DNA from: Phytophthora colocasiae
Lineage: Eukaryota; Oomycota; Peronosporomycetes; Peronosporales; Peronosporaceae
Assembly: GCA_018806915.1 (NCBI GenBank)
Contig: JAGKQI010000105.1
Location: 1,550,001-1,614,000, forward strand
Reading direction: 5' to 3'
DNA length: 64,000 bases
Positions 40,446-50,784 of this stretch are shown here, one piece after another; the first letter of the stretch is position 1, and the number at the start of each line of letters is the position of its first letter. Made by a program: the position numbers and the translations under genes. The notes below the pieces were generated by a model that searched no databases, was not told where the DNA came from, and saw nothing but the letters and a program-made list of their open reading frames with translations.

Positions 40446-42197
40446 ATGCGTCTTCTTCTCCAGCTCCTTGGAGCTATAGCCACTTTGGTAGCTAGTGTAA
40501 ATCCCGTCACTGCTAACTCGAAATGCTTCTCCGATGATTTCCTCTTCGGATCAGCCACAGCTTCGTACCAAGTCGAAGGTGCAGTGAAAGAGGGGGGACG
40601 AACGCCCAGTATCTGGGACCAATTCTGTCGTGAACGTCCTGGAGTGAAATGTGCCAATGTGGCAGATGATTTCTACCACCGATACAAGGACGATATCCAA
40701 TTGATGAAGAAAATGGGACTCCAGACCTTTCGCTTCTCCATTTCGTGGTCACGTGCCATGAATTGGGACCCAGCACTGCATGGGATGCGTCCGAACCCTG
40801 AGGGGATCGCGTTCTACCACTCACTCATTGACGAATTAAACTCGAACGGGATCGAACCGATTTTAACGTTGTACCATTGGGATTTGCCTTTGGAGCTACA
40901 CACTGAGCTTTCGCCTCAAGGATGGCTCAATTCGGATATTATTCAACACTACGCGGAGTTCGCAACGCTGATGTTTCACGAGTACGGGAGCAAGGTGAAC
41001 CTTTGGACGACGTTCAATGAACCTTTGTCATTCACTTCTGCTGGTTACGCAACAGGCAGAGAAGCTCCAGGTTTTACTGGTTCACCAACGCAAGTTTACG
41101 ATGCTACTCATAATGTTTTGCTTTCACATGCAAAGGCTGTACAGCAATTCCGCAAGCTGAAACACTCACATGTTATTAAGGATGAGGCTCGTATTGCCAT
41201 TGTGTTGAATGCTGACTACGCGTACCCACTGGATGCATCGAATTCAGCTGATGTTGAAGCTGCTTCCCGTAAAATGGAGTTCGACGTGGGCTGGTTCCTA
41301 TCTCCAATTGTCAGTGGGGATTACCCTTCAGTCATGCGCGATATTGTGGGAGATCGCCTTCCTCGCTTCACTGCTGACGAGTCCGAATTACTGAAAGGAT
41401 CGTACGATTTGTTCATGCTCAATCACTACTCAACACGTGCTGCTACGGCCTGTGACTCCAGTTCTTCACACACGGACTGTAACAAGTTGTCTATCGGATG
41501 GGAACGTGATCGTGGAGTTGACATCTCCCAGACTGTTCCAGGTACTCGTCAACGCAGTGAAAAAGCTCTCAAAGACTCGCACTGTGCTTCATTTACTGCT
41601 TATCCACCTGGATACCTCGAGACGATCAAGTGGCTGCACAAGCACGACACGTCCGCTGACATTCTACTCACCGAGAATGGCTGGTGCGGAGACGATGAGG
41701 TTGAGAATCTCGACCAGTTGTGGTACTTCCAGGCTTACTTGGAGCAAGTCCACAAGGCCATCACGGAGGAAAACATCCCCATCATCGGGTACACGGCATG
41801 GAGTCTACTGGACAACTACGAATGGGGGTCCTACGAGTCTCGCTTTGGTCTCTTCTACGTCAACTTTACGTCTAAGACGGGATCTCCCGACTACTACGAG
41901 CCAAAATCGTCGGACCTCGCGCGTATTCCTCGTCCGTCAGCCAAGTGGTTCCAGAAGGTGGCAACATCCAAGTGTCTGATTCAAGACGAAGCTTTAGCTA
42001 CGACTGCTACAACTCCCGAGAGTACTGAGCACAAGAGTCACCACCATGTATGGCGTTGGTTGTTCGGCGTTGTGGCGGTGGCGGCTCTGGGTTTCGTGGC
42101 GGTGGTTGTGCTGGTCTTCTTCATTGGACGTCGTATCTGGCGTCACTTCCGCGGCCACAACGATGGCTCTGCTACTGAAGGAACTCCTTTGCTTTAA
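40446..42197 (+). CDS. GH1 beta-glucosidase, membrane-anchored (copy 2)
   Basis: 583 aa from MRLLLQLLGAIATLVASV, a clear signal peptide; the ATG 13 codons upstream is rejected for that reason. GH1 acid/base in TTFNEPLSF (about 192), nucleophile in LLTENGWCG (about 412). Transmembrane helix and tail ending SATEGTPLL with the [DE]xxxLL pattern. Divergent from copy 1 across 720 bp. From WLHKHDTSADILL to the stop it is almost identical in DNA to copy 1. Remains of a Crinkler 3' end start 5 bp after the stop. Confidence 0.93.
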   Translation: MRLLLQLLGAIATLVASVNPVTANSKCFSDDFLFGSATASYQVEGAVKEGGRTPSIWDQFCRERPGVKCANVADDFYHRYKDDIQLMKKMGLQTFRFSISWSRAMNWDPALHGMRPNPEGIAFYHSLIDELNSNGIEPILTLYHWDLPLELHTELSPQGWLNSDIIQHYAEFATLMFHEYGSKVNLWTTFNEPLSFTSAGYATGREAPGFTGSPTQVYDATHNVLLSHAKAVQQFRKLKHSHVIKDEARIAIVLNADYAYPLDASNSADVEAASRKMEFDVGWFLSPIVSGDYPSVMRDIVGDRLPRFTADESELLKGSYDLFMLNHYSTRAATACDSSSSHTDCNKLSIGWERDRGVDISQTVPGTRQRSEKALKDSHCASFTAYPPGYLETIKWLHKHDTSADILLTENGWCGDDEVENLDQLWYFQAYLEQVHKAITEENIPIIGYTAWSLLDNYEWGSYESRFGLFYVNFTSKTGSPDYYEPKSSDLARIPRPSAKWFQKVATSKCLIQDEALATTATTPESTEHKSHHHVWRWLFGVVAVAALGFVAVVVLVFFIGRRIWRHFRGHNDGSATEGTPLL

Positions 42198-42202
42198 GTG
42201 GA

Positions 42203-42303
42203 CCAGTAGCAATTGTATGGACAATTTCGATCACGAAGGTGATAACGATGCTATGGACGTCAGTGGGAACGAGTTCTGCTGCGACAGCGAAACTGGAAGA
42301 TGA
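42203..42303 (+). pseudogene. Crinkler 3'-end fragment
   Basis: Encodes DHEGDNDAMDVSGNEFCCD... and a stop, the same tail as the Crinkler pseudogene at 36978. Only about 30 codons remain. Together with 42304-42560 it is the inverted partner of 36741-37060. Confidence 0.7.
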
Positions 42304-43458
42304 GAGTACTAGTAAATCGATCGAGTTGTCCGGTACGAAAGTCAGCACCACGTAACCTTGATTGAATTCACGTCTGATAACTCAAATAACGCAGTGGTTG
42401 TCAAAACTATCTCAAGTGTCCAAGCTCCTTTGAGTGAACCAGTGTACAGGTAATTAGCAACTGAGCTCGATGTAACCCGCATTCTTCAGTTCGTCGATAT
42501 GAGAGGAATGCGTTCGTAGTTCCTGCGGCGGTTCTGTGTCGAAATTCCGACCATCAGGACAACAGCCACAACGCCAAGCAAGACCAAAGGAGCTCCAGCG
42601 ACTTCAGTGACACTCTTGGGCATGTCCTCAGCCGCAGTTATAGTCGCGATGCTCACATCGTCCATGCATCTGCTCGTAGAAAGCTTGTGGAACCATTTCG
42701 CCGAAGGACGAGGAATGCGTTCCAGGTCTGTCGGCTTCGGGTTAGCGAAATCTGGTGATCCAGTTTCACTAGTCCAGTTTACGTAGTACAAGCCGAAGCG
42801 AGGCTTGTAGCTTCCCCACTCGAAATTGTCAAGGAAACTCCACGCAGTGTAGCCGATCACGGGGATTTTCTCTTCCACGACAGCCTTGTACACTTGACCC
42901 ACGAACTCCTCAAAGAAATAGACTTGATTCCAGTTTTCGATCTCGTCATTGCCACACCACCCGTTCTCCGTTAGCAGAATATCGACGGTCGGATCCTGAG
43001 AATGCACATAGCGTATCATATCGAGGTATCCCGGAGCGTAAGGGGTGAAGAGGTTGGCACAGTAGTTGTTACCGAACCGGTCAGGCTTCGGACGCAGCGT
43101 CCCTGGCATCACGTGCGTATCATCCACACCCTTGTCTGCCTGCCAACCAGGAGCAAGTGTCTCGCATTTGACAGTCGACGTTGGTGAGTTGCAGTCTGTC
43201 ACTGCTTGGGATCCGTAGTGGTTGAGCTGGAACATGTCGTAGGAGCCCTTCAACATAGCCGATTCCTCAGCAGTGAAGCGAGGAAGACGATCGCCAACAA
43301 CTTCCCGCATGACGGCAGGGTAGTCTCCTGTAAGGATTGGCTGGAAGAACCAGCCGAAATCGAAATCCAATGCACGTTGGGCAGCGAGGACATCCTTACG
43401 GTTGGTAGGGTCCAATGGGTAGAAGTAGCTGGAAACTAAGACGATATTAATACTAACT

Positions 43459-44642
43459 CAGGGCTCTCCAAATAAGTAGGGATTAGGGATTGACGGGGCT
43501 GGAGGCGTCTCAATCCCTTATTGATGAACGTACCCTTAATTGACAATATTATTGTCAACTTCAACTTATAAGATACTATAAAGATCCGGTAAGAGTCGAG
43601 GAGTAAAGCAGTCCTCGAAACCTCTCCCGGTGGGCGTTATACCGTGCCGGGGACCACAGCCACTCTCATGCTGGCATTTCCGATTTTGCGAACCAAGTCC
43701 AACACTCTTCTACTCAACTTGTTCACCCTCGACACGCAAGTCGAACGGGATCTTCCCAAGGACGTACCGGATTCAGACTATCGGCGCAAACCCATTGTCG
43801 ACTTCTTGCCATCCGCAGAGGAACACGTTCAGATCATGCAGCTCTTGGAGGACCTGAAGATACTAGATTCGACAACGCAGAAGCTACAAACCGACAAAAT
43901 CTCTTTGAGCCTGGTACGTGATATTTTTGACGAGCTGTTGTTAGAGTTTCCAGAGATGAAGACACGCCTATCAACCGAAGCCACCATTATTCAGTCCAAG
44001 GACTTTGAAAGAGCTGTCGTGAAGGTACAAAATAATCAGGATTCTGTCCTAACCACCAAAGAAGCCGCAACGCTGGCTAGACTCATCCGCCCAGAAATTG
44101 TAGCAGCACGCGCTGCAAAATCTGCCAGTAAGAAGGCAAAACGGCGCCGTATCCAAGAAGAACCGGAAACCAACTTGGAGACATCAGGCAAAAAACGACG
44201 GCGTACAGGAAAAGAAGTGATGGAGTCGATCAACATTCGAGCTGCAATGCGCGTAAAGGAGGCATCAATATACTCGGATCTCACGTGGCTGCCAGCCACT
44301 TCGGTACAAGTAGAGCGTCTTTTCTCCAAGATTAAGTGCATGCTGGGGTATCTTCGGAAAAGCATCAGTCATGAGACGCTCGAGACCTTACTTTACCTGA
44401 AGATGAACTGGGACTTAGTGACGGACGAAGTGATTTCGAACGCCGTGAAACGCGCAGTTGAGGACGACAACGAAGAAGAAGCAGATCTCTAAAACCGTAG
44501 TTCTTAATCTGGAAGAAGTAGATAGAGACCCCCTTTTCAATAATTGCGTAAGTGCCAAATATTGAGATGGCCGCTCCCTCCCTTATTGTCCCCCTACAAT
44601 AATACCCCTTTTTCAATAACAATACATTTTTGGAGACCCCTG
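43459..44642 (+). mobile_element. hAT element, internally deleted
   Basis: 1,184 bp with terminal inverted repeats CAGGGCTCTCCAAA and CAGGGGTCTCCAAA (3' end in reverse complement). The flanking duplication reads ATACTAACT at 43450-43458 and 44643-44651: 9 bp where hAT elements normally make 8, perhaps through a chance match of one base. It keeps only the C-terminal part of a transposase gene and so cannot move without help. Confidence 0.88.
43644..44492 (+). pseudogene. hAT transposase, C-terminal part
   Basis: 282 aa. The end carries the hAT dimerisation domain: LTWLPATSVQVERLFSKIK, then RKSISHETLETLLYLKMNWD. The BED zinc finger and at least the first catalytic Asp region are missing, so it is a truncated transposase. 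A basic segment (KKAKRRRIQEE) could be a nuclear signal. Confidence 0.8.
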
Positions 44643-45636
44643 ATACTAACTCGAGCACTCGAGTCTACTACACCAGCTTCTCTCAACTCTCGGAACTTCT
44701 TCACTGCCTTGGCATGGCACATTAGTACACCGTACGAAACCTCGTAAGCTTCAGTAGGGGATCCTCTGCGTGCCGGGGGCAAATTAGGGAACCCCATTCC
44801 GTATGCGTATCCAACCAGGCCTAGTGGTTCATTGAACGTCGTCCAGTATTTAACTTTCTTTCCGAACTCGTTGAACATGAGCGTCGCGTAGTCCTCGAAG
44901 TGCGTGGAAATGTCAGGGTTTAACCAAGCTTGAGGGTCAAGTTTATCCTGTAGAGCAAGTGGTAGATCGTAGTGGTGGAGTGTCAGGATGGGAGCAATTC
45001 CGTTCGAGTTCAGTTCATCGATCACTGCGTGGTAGAACGCGAGACCTGGGGGATTGGGAACCATTCGACGAGTCTCCGGATTCCACGTCATAGCACGTGA
45101 CCAAGAGGTGGAGAACCGGAAAGACTGTAGACCAGTTTCAACCATGAGCTTGATATCGTCGCGGTACCGGTGGTAGAAGTCGTCGGCAACATTTGCACAT
45201 TCGATTCCAGGAGTTTCACGGCAGTAGGCGTCGTAGATACTCGGTGTACGACCAGATTCGTTCCATGCACCTTCGACTTGATACGCTGCAGTGGCCGATC
45301 CGAACATGAATTCATCCGGGAAGCAACGAGATTGCGCGGTGACGGATGAAATCGCCAAAGCGGCGAGACCGCCGACCAGTTGAAGACTCTTCTCTAGAAC
45401 TCGCATGATTCCTTGACTTTGCGAATTCAAAAGTGGTTTGCCATTGACAATTGGTTAGCATAAGTGACATCAATGATCGGTGGATGCACACACCGCGTGT
45501 AGTGCTGCAGATGGTTGAAGTTTTCGAGACCGACGGATAATATCTTCGGTGGGAAAGTAAAGCAGCGAGGAAACCTCTACGTATGGAACAATGTGAAGGG
45601 TTCATGATAGACATTTGCATCTTTTCGTGCTCAGAT

Positions 45637-45807
45637 TTACGCATAAGTATCGGTAGCAATCGAAGGAAAGCATACCCTAGTTTGACGAAGGCGGTGGTAA
45701 CCAAGACGGCGCTTGAGGGTAACAACGGTAGCTGTTAGGGCTACAGCCACGACAGCAACGAAAGCGACCGAGAAGCCAAAGTTTTCCACCGAGTGAGCAA
45801 TACCAGC
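45637..45807 (-). pseudogene. GH1 beta-glucosidase copy 4, C-terminal piece
   Basis: Encodes the transmembrane segment (FSVAFVAVVAVALTATVV) and tail KRRLGYHRLRQTRV and on, to a stop at 45637. GYHRL fits the GYxxPhi lysosomal sorting motif. Its upstream end (45800-45807) is ATACCAGC, the reverse complement of GCTGGTAT, one half of a hAT target duplication; the other half is at 47247-47254 after the middle piece of the same gene. Confidence 0.8.
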
Positions 45808-46749
45808 CAGGGGTTCCGAAAATGTAATTGTTATTGCAAGCCTAAAAAATGCAATAAAAATAATTCTGCATGTTGCACTGCAGGTGTGCCAGAAAATTAT
45901 TGGGATTATTGCAGCGTAATATATAGACGAATGTACCGAAGGTGTATATTGGTAGATTATTGGGAACGATCTTGCGAACTGTACTCGCATTCCGACCTCA
46001 CGAGGCAGTAAGCCATGTACTTGATCAAACTGTCCGTAGATAAGCTGTCGATCTTCACGTAGTCGGTAGCAGCTTGCGACTCGCAAAACGTAAACGGAAG
46101 GTTGCAGGAGATCGTCATGTCGATCCAAGAGTAAATCTTGAAAGACTTGTCGTCGATGTAGCCCACAAGAGTGCCACTGTTGTTGCCGGCATTTGCATAG
46201 GAAGTTTGAGTGCCACATGAAGACATGCTGAAGGAGGTTGGTATACCCCGTGTTTACCTCCATCTTGCGCTGAACACCACATCTACACTTGTAGTACGCT
46301 GTTACATTTCCTTCAATGTTCTCGACATTTTTGTAGTAGAACTGAGCAACCTGCTTGGATGTATATGGCGCCGTCGACTTTTTCTTGTTGGTTTTCTCCT
46401 TTCTCGCTTTTTCATACGGTTGTTTTGGCTTGAGGGTATTTGAACGCTTGGGCAGAGTCTAGGACGACTTTGAGCGTGACGAATTCTTGGATGGAGCCAT
46501 GGTAGAGGTGCTAAAACAGCAAATTTGAATCTGAATCGAGTAGCATGGTACGCTTGAGACTAACAAAGCGCCCTGAACCATCAATCTACAATTAACCGGT
46601 TGGTTGGAAGGCACTAGGTTATTGGTCGGTAAACTTGAAAGAAAATAATTGGAAGCTTCGAAAATTTCGAAAAATTAATTTATTTCCAGGTTCACATTAA
46701 CGCTGAAAACGAAAAAAATAAATAATCAATGACATTTTCGGAACCCCTG
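45808..46749 (-). mobile_element. hAT element with BED finger, copy 1
   Basis: 942 bp, terminal inverted repeats CAGGGGTTCCGAAAATGT. Minus strand encodes an N-terminal hAT transposase part with a BED-type finger (CRCG...GYTNLLQHVFMWH) and the following oomycete hAT segment (WIDMTISCNLPFTF), in two frames with a TAG near the start. No catalytic core. Inverted relative to copy 2 (47255-48185), with small indels between them. Confidence 0.85.
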
Positions 46750-47254
46750 CTGATAAGGGCGTTGATGAAGACCACGTCATGCCGGGGACGATGCAGCCTC
46801 GTCCTGACATGTTCGGCAATGACTACTGCGGTCGCTACACCGGTTATCCGCCTGGATACCGCGATATGATCCGCTATCTGCACTCGCACGACCCGACCGT
46901 CGATATTTTACTTACAGAGAACGGATGGTGTGGTAACCAGGAAGTGGAGAACTGGGACCAACTGAAATACTACAAGGCGTTCGTCAACCAAGTACACAAG
47001 GCTGTCGTGGTGGACAAGATCCCAGTTATTGGATACACTGCGTGGTCCTTCTTGGACAATTACGAGTGGGGATCGTACGGCCCTCGCTTCGGCTTATACT
47101 ACGTCAACTTCAAGGATCAAACTGGGTCTCCGAATTATCTGAAGCCTAAAGCTACAGATTTGGAGCGGATTCCTCGCCCTGCAGCCAAGTGGTTCCACAC
47201 TGTGGCCACTACCAAGTGCCTGGACGGAACAGTGGAGCTGGAGGCTGCTGGTAT
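46750..47254 (+). pseudogene. GH1 beta-glucosidase copy 4, inverted middle piece
   Basis: Encodes DKGVDEDHVMPG to CLDGTVELEAAG, including nucleophile LLTENGWCG and FLDNYEWGSYGPRFG, on the opposite strand to the N- and C-terminal pieces. It is followed at once by GCTGGTAT and the hAT copy 2. Flipping this segment between the two hAT copies would put it in register with the C-terminal piece at 45807. The region encoding about residues 50-340 (with the acid/base Glu) is gone. Confidence 0.85.
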
Positions 47255-48185
47255 CAGGGGTTCCGAAAATGTCATTGATTATTTATTTTTTTCGTTTTCA
47301 GCGAAAAAATAATTTATTTCCAGGTTCACATTTCGAAGCTTCCAATTATTTTCTTTCAAGTTTACCGACCAATACCTAGTGCCTTCCAACCAACCGGTTA
47401 ATTGTAGATTGATGGTTCAGGGCGCTTTGTTAGTCTCAAGCGTACCATGCTACTCGATTCAGATTCAAATTTGCTGTTTTAGCACCTCTACCATGGCTCC
47501 ATCCAAGAATTCGTCACGCTCAAAGTCGTCCTAGACTCTGCCCAAGCGTTCAAATACCCTCAAGCCAAAACAACCGTATGAAAAAGCGAGAAAGGAGAAA
47601 ACCAACAAGAAAAAGTCGACGGCGCCATATACATCCAAGCAGGTTGCTCAGTTCTACTACAAAAATGTCGAGAACATTGAAGGAAATGTAACAGCGTACT
47701 ACAAGTGTAGATGTGGTGTTCAGCGCAAGATGGAGGTAAACACGGGGTATACCAACCTCCTTCAGCATGTCTTCATGTGGCACTCAAACTTCCTATGCAA
47801 ATGCCGGCAACAACAGTGGCACTCTTGTGGGCTACATCGACGACAAGTCTTTCAAGATTTACTCTTGGATCGACATGACGATCTCCTGCAACCTTCCGTT
47901 TACGTTTTGCGAGTCGCAAGCTGCTACCGACTACGTGAAGATCGACAGCTTATCTACGGACAGTTTGATCAAGTACATGGCTTACTGCCTCGTGAGGTCG
48001 GAATGCGAGTACAGTTCGCAAGATCGTTCCCAATAATCTACCAATATACACCTTCGGTACATTCGTCTATATATTACGCTGCAATAATCCCAATAATTTT
48101 CTGGCACACCTGCAGTGCAACATGCAGAATTATTTTTATTGCATTTTTTAGGCTTGCAATAACAATTACATTTTCGGAACCCCTG
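47255..48185 (+). mobile_element. hAT element with BED finger, copy 2
   Basis: 931 bp, same termini as copy 1 in opposite orientation. Plus strand starts a frame at MAPSKNSSRSKSS, then a TAG, then QVAQFYYKNVENIEGNVTAY and the BED finger CRCG...YTNLLQHVFMWH; a frame change precedes SYANAGNNSGTLVGYID. Transposase is truncated after the N-terminal region. Confidence 0.85.
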
Positions 48186-48326
48186 GTTGTAGGCGCCTTC
48201 GACTTGGTAAGCGGCAGTGGCAGTGCCGAACATGAAGTCTTTGGGGAAACAACGTTGTTCTGAAGCAGCGACAAGTGACGACGTTGCAAGCACTGCAGCC
48301 GCCATACTGAGGAAGGACCACTTCAT
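48186..48326 (-). pseudogene. GH1 beta-glucosidase copy 4, N-terminal piece
   Basis: ATG 48324-48326 begins a signal peptide (MKWSFLSMAAAVLATSSLVA) and the first GH1 strand, FMFGTATAAYQVEGAYN, ending exactly at hAT copy 2. With the pieces at 46750 and 45637 it is one former gene. Confidence 0.85.
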
Positions 48327-48810
48327 TGTAGAGGAGAAGACTGCTTGTTGGCAACAGAGTAAACTCCACACTGCCGAATGAATTCACCACCACGTGAGCG
48401 AACAAGACACTGCTTCAGCCACTCATATTTGATGCTGGATGCGTGCTTTTGCATGAACTTCAACACGAGTTGCACACAGGATTTGACGTCGTGCCATTCC
48501 GGTGCTCGATGGACGCACACGCATCAAGCTTGACTGAAGTGGTGACTAGCGCATCACTAGGAAACATTCCACGCCATTATTAATGCGAGGAACTGATGCC
48601 TAAGTAGTACTTAGTAAGTACGGTGGCATTTCCACGACCGGATACATGTACGTATCCGTGGATAAGTCTTCTACATGTAGTGAATGCCTACATGTAATGT
48701 ACTTGAATAACTTCGTTCTCTCAGACATAAAACCACTTTATATTGACGTGTCAAGTCTAACGCTGTTTGCTTGCCTTCCCCTAACGGCGCCAGGAATGCA
48801 TTGGTGCGAC
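48327..48810. other. Intergenic region
   Basis: Former promoter of the rearranged GH1 copy and 3' flank of copy 5. No gene recognised. Confidence 0.5.
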
Positions 48811-50517
48811 CTAGTTGCGCGACAGAAGTGGCTCGTAGCCGCTGCGGCGGTGGCGGTAGACCAACACCACAACGACACCAATGACCACCGCTCCGATCGC
48901 GATGACTCCGAACACAATCCAGAAGATGGACGACTTGCCCTCGGGCTTCGCAGCGATAGCCTTGGTCTCAATCTCACTCCAGCCGTCGATGCACTTGGTC
49001 GTAGCAACCTTGTGGAACCACTTGGACGAAGGACGCGGAATACGAGCCAAGTCCGTGGGCTTGGGGTTGTAGAAGTCCGGGGAACCGGTCTGCTCGGTGA
49101 AGTTGACGTAGTACATGCCGAAGCGAGGGCCGTACGAGCCCCACTCGTAGTTGTCCAAGAAGGACCACGCAGTGTATCCGATAACCGGGATGTTGTCCTC
49201 CACGACAGCCTTGTAAACCTGCTCGACGAAAGCCTTGAAGTACCAGAGCTGGTCCATGTTGTCTACCTCGTCGTTTCCGCACCATCCGTTCTCCGTCAGC
49301 AGAATGTCCACGGACGGGTCCTGCGAGTGCAAGTAGCGGATCATGTCGCGGCATCCCTGCGGGTAACCGGTGAACATCTCGCAGTAGTTGTTTCCGAAGC
49401 GGTCCGGGACACCGGCGCGCGTGCCGGGCATGAGGTGGCTGTCGTCAACGCCCTTGTCTGCTGGGTAACCGGGCAACAGAGTCGAGCACGGAGTGTTGGA
49501 ACGGTCCGAGTCACAGTCCGTGATGGCACGCGAGGCGTAGTGGTTCATCTGGAACAGATCGTACGAGCCCTTGAGCAAAGCAGATTCCTCCGCTGTGAAC
49601 TTAGGCAGTCGGTCACCGGCACGCTCACGCATGGACGCGGGGTAGTCGCCGTTCACGATGGGATTGAGGAACCAGCCAAAGTCAAAGTCGAACGCGCGCT
49701 TAGCAGCAGCAACGTCACGTGCGTTGTTGGCGTCCAGCGGGTAGTAGTAGTTGGACACCAGTACGATACCGATACGGCCCTTGTTGTCCACGACGTCGGT
49801 GTTCTTAAGCTCACGGAACTTCTGCACTGCCTTGGCGTGCGACACCAATACATTACGGGAGGCAGTGTACGCTTGGGTGTCCGATCCAGAGTAACCCGGG
49901 GCATGCATACCCAGACCGTAACCAGCACCGACGAACGAAAGGGGTTCGTTGAACGTCGTCCACATGGTCACCTTGTTGCCATATTCGTTGAATAGCAACG
50001 TCGAGTATTCCACAAAGTGGTCAACAATCTCCGGGTTAAGCCAGCCCTTGGGTTCCAGTTGAGTCTGGAGTTCACTAGGCAAATCCCAGTGGTAAATGGT
50101 CAGGATCGGCACGATACCGTTGGCATTGAGCTCGTCAATGAGGTTGTGGTACCACGCGATACCCTCCGGGTTGGGCTTCATGTGGCGCGTCACAGGGTCC
50201 CAGTTCATGGCACGTGACCACGCGACGGAGAAGCGGAAGGACTCAAGACCAGTGTCGACCATGAGCTTCACATCGTCCTTGTAGCGGTGGTAGAAGTCGT
50301 CAGCCACATTGGCGCACTTCATGCCGGGCTTTTCACGGCAGAAATCGTCCCAAATACTGGACGTGCGACCGCCTTCCTTGACGGCACCTTCGACTTGGTA
50401 CGAGGCGGTGGCCGAGCCGAACATGAACTTTTCGGGGAAGCAACGCGGTTCGGAGGCCGAAGCTGCAGAACCGAAAAGGGCCGCTACAGCGACGGGGAGC
50501 AACTGGAGGAACCGCAT
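48811..50517 (-). CDS. GH1 beta-glucosidase, membrane-anchored (copy 5)
   Basis: 568 aa from MRFLQLLPVAVAALFGSAAS, a signal peptide; the ATG 11 codons upstream is less likely. GH1 motifs: FRFSVAWSRAMNWD, acid/base TTFNEPLSFVG (about 190), nucleophile LLTENGWCG (about 409). Near the end are a transmembrane helix (FWIVFGVIAIGAVVIGVVVV) and the tail YRHRRSGYEPLLSRN with a GYxxPhi motif seven or so residues from the membrane, the spacing of lysosomal proteins. High codon bias produces a 449-residue open frame on the other strand, which is a shadow. It is the most distant intact member of the array. Confidence 0.95.
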   Translation of the reverse strand: MRFLQLLPVAVAALFGSAASASEPRCFPEKFMFGSATASYQVEGAVKEGGRTSSIWDDFCREKPGMKCANVADDFYHRYKDDVKLMVDTGLESFRFSVAWSRAMNWDPVTRHMKPNPEGIAWYHNLIDELNANGIVPILTIYHWDLPSELQTQLEPKGWLNPEIVDHFVEYSTLLFNEYGNKVTMWTTFNEPLSFVGAGYGLGMHAPGYSGSDTQAYTASRNVLVSHAKAVQKFRELKNTDVVDNKGRIGIVLVSNYYYPLDANNARDVAAAKRAFDFDFGWFLNPIVNGDYPASMRERAGDRLPKFTAEESALLKGSYDLFQMNHYASRAITDCDSDRSNTPCSTLLPGYPADKGVDDSHLMPGTRAGVPDRFGNNYCEMFTGYPQGCRDMIRYLHSQDPSVDILLTENGWCGNDEVDNMDQLWYFKAFVEQVYKAVVEDNIPVIGYTAWSFLDNYEWGSYGPRFGMYYVNFTEQTGSPDFYNPKPTDLARIPRPSSKWFHKVATTKCIDGWSEIETKAIAAKPEGKSSIFWIVFGVIAIGAVVIGVVVVLVYRHRRSGYEPLLSRN

Positions 50518-50784
50518 TGAAAGAGACAATGTGTGCGCAGGAACCGGCAAATGTCGGAATGATTTAATTATTAGGGAGGAAGGGACTGCAGGAAGATCGG
50601 AGACCGACCACGCACTTTTGATGCGCTTGAAGACCGAAACTGAAGTTCATCCACACGAAAAACATGACACACAGATGGTAGGGATCGATTTGGACGGGGA
50701 ATTGGCATGAATCAGATTAAAGTGTGCTATGCATACTTAAGATTACTAGTACAGCATAAGAGAAACGATTGATCTTTACAGCAC

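Larger units (their letters stand above)
42486..45406 (-). pseudogene. GH1 beta-glucosidase split by a hAT insertion (copy 3)
   Basis: Two parts: the N-terminal half 44643..45406 (MRVLEKSLQLVGGLAALAIS signal peptide, RFSTSWSRAMTW, acid/base Glu in TTFNEPLGLVG) and the C-terminal half 42486..43458 (nucleophile in LLTENGWCG, transmembrane segment LVLLGVVAVVLMVGI, tail NYERIPLISTN with YxxPhi and dileucine-like motifs). They are separated by a 1,184-bp hAT element with a 9-bp duplication ATACTAACT. Apart from the insertion both halves are open and in register (the gene resumes exactly at the duplication), so the knockout is recent. Precise excision would restore the frame. Confidence 0.9.

Noticed and set aside
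48646..49995. 449-codon plus-strand open frame opposite GH1 copy 5
   Set aside because: No family features, reads antisense through a clear GH1 gene with strong codon bias, and would begin outside any plausible gene context.
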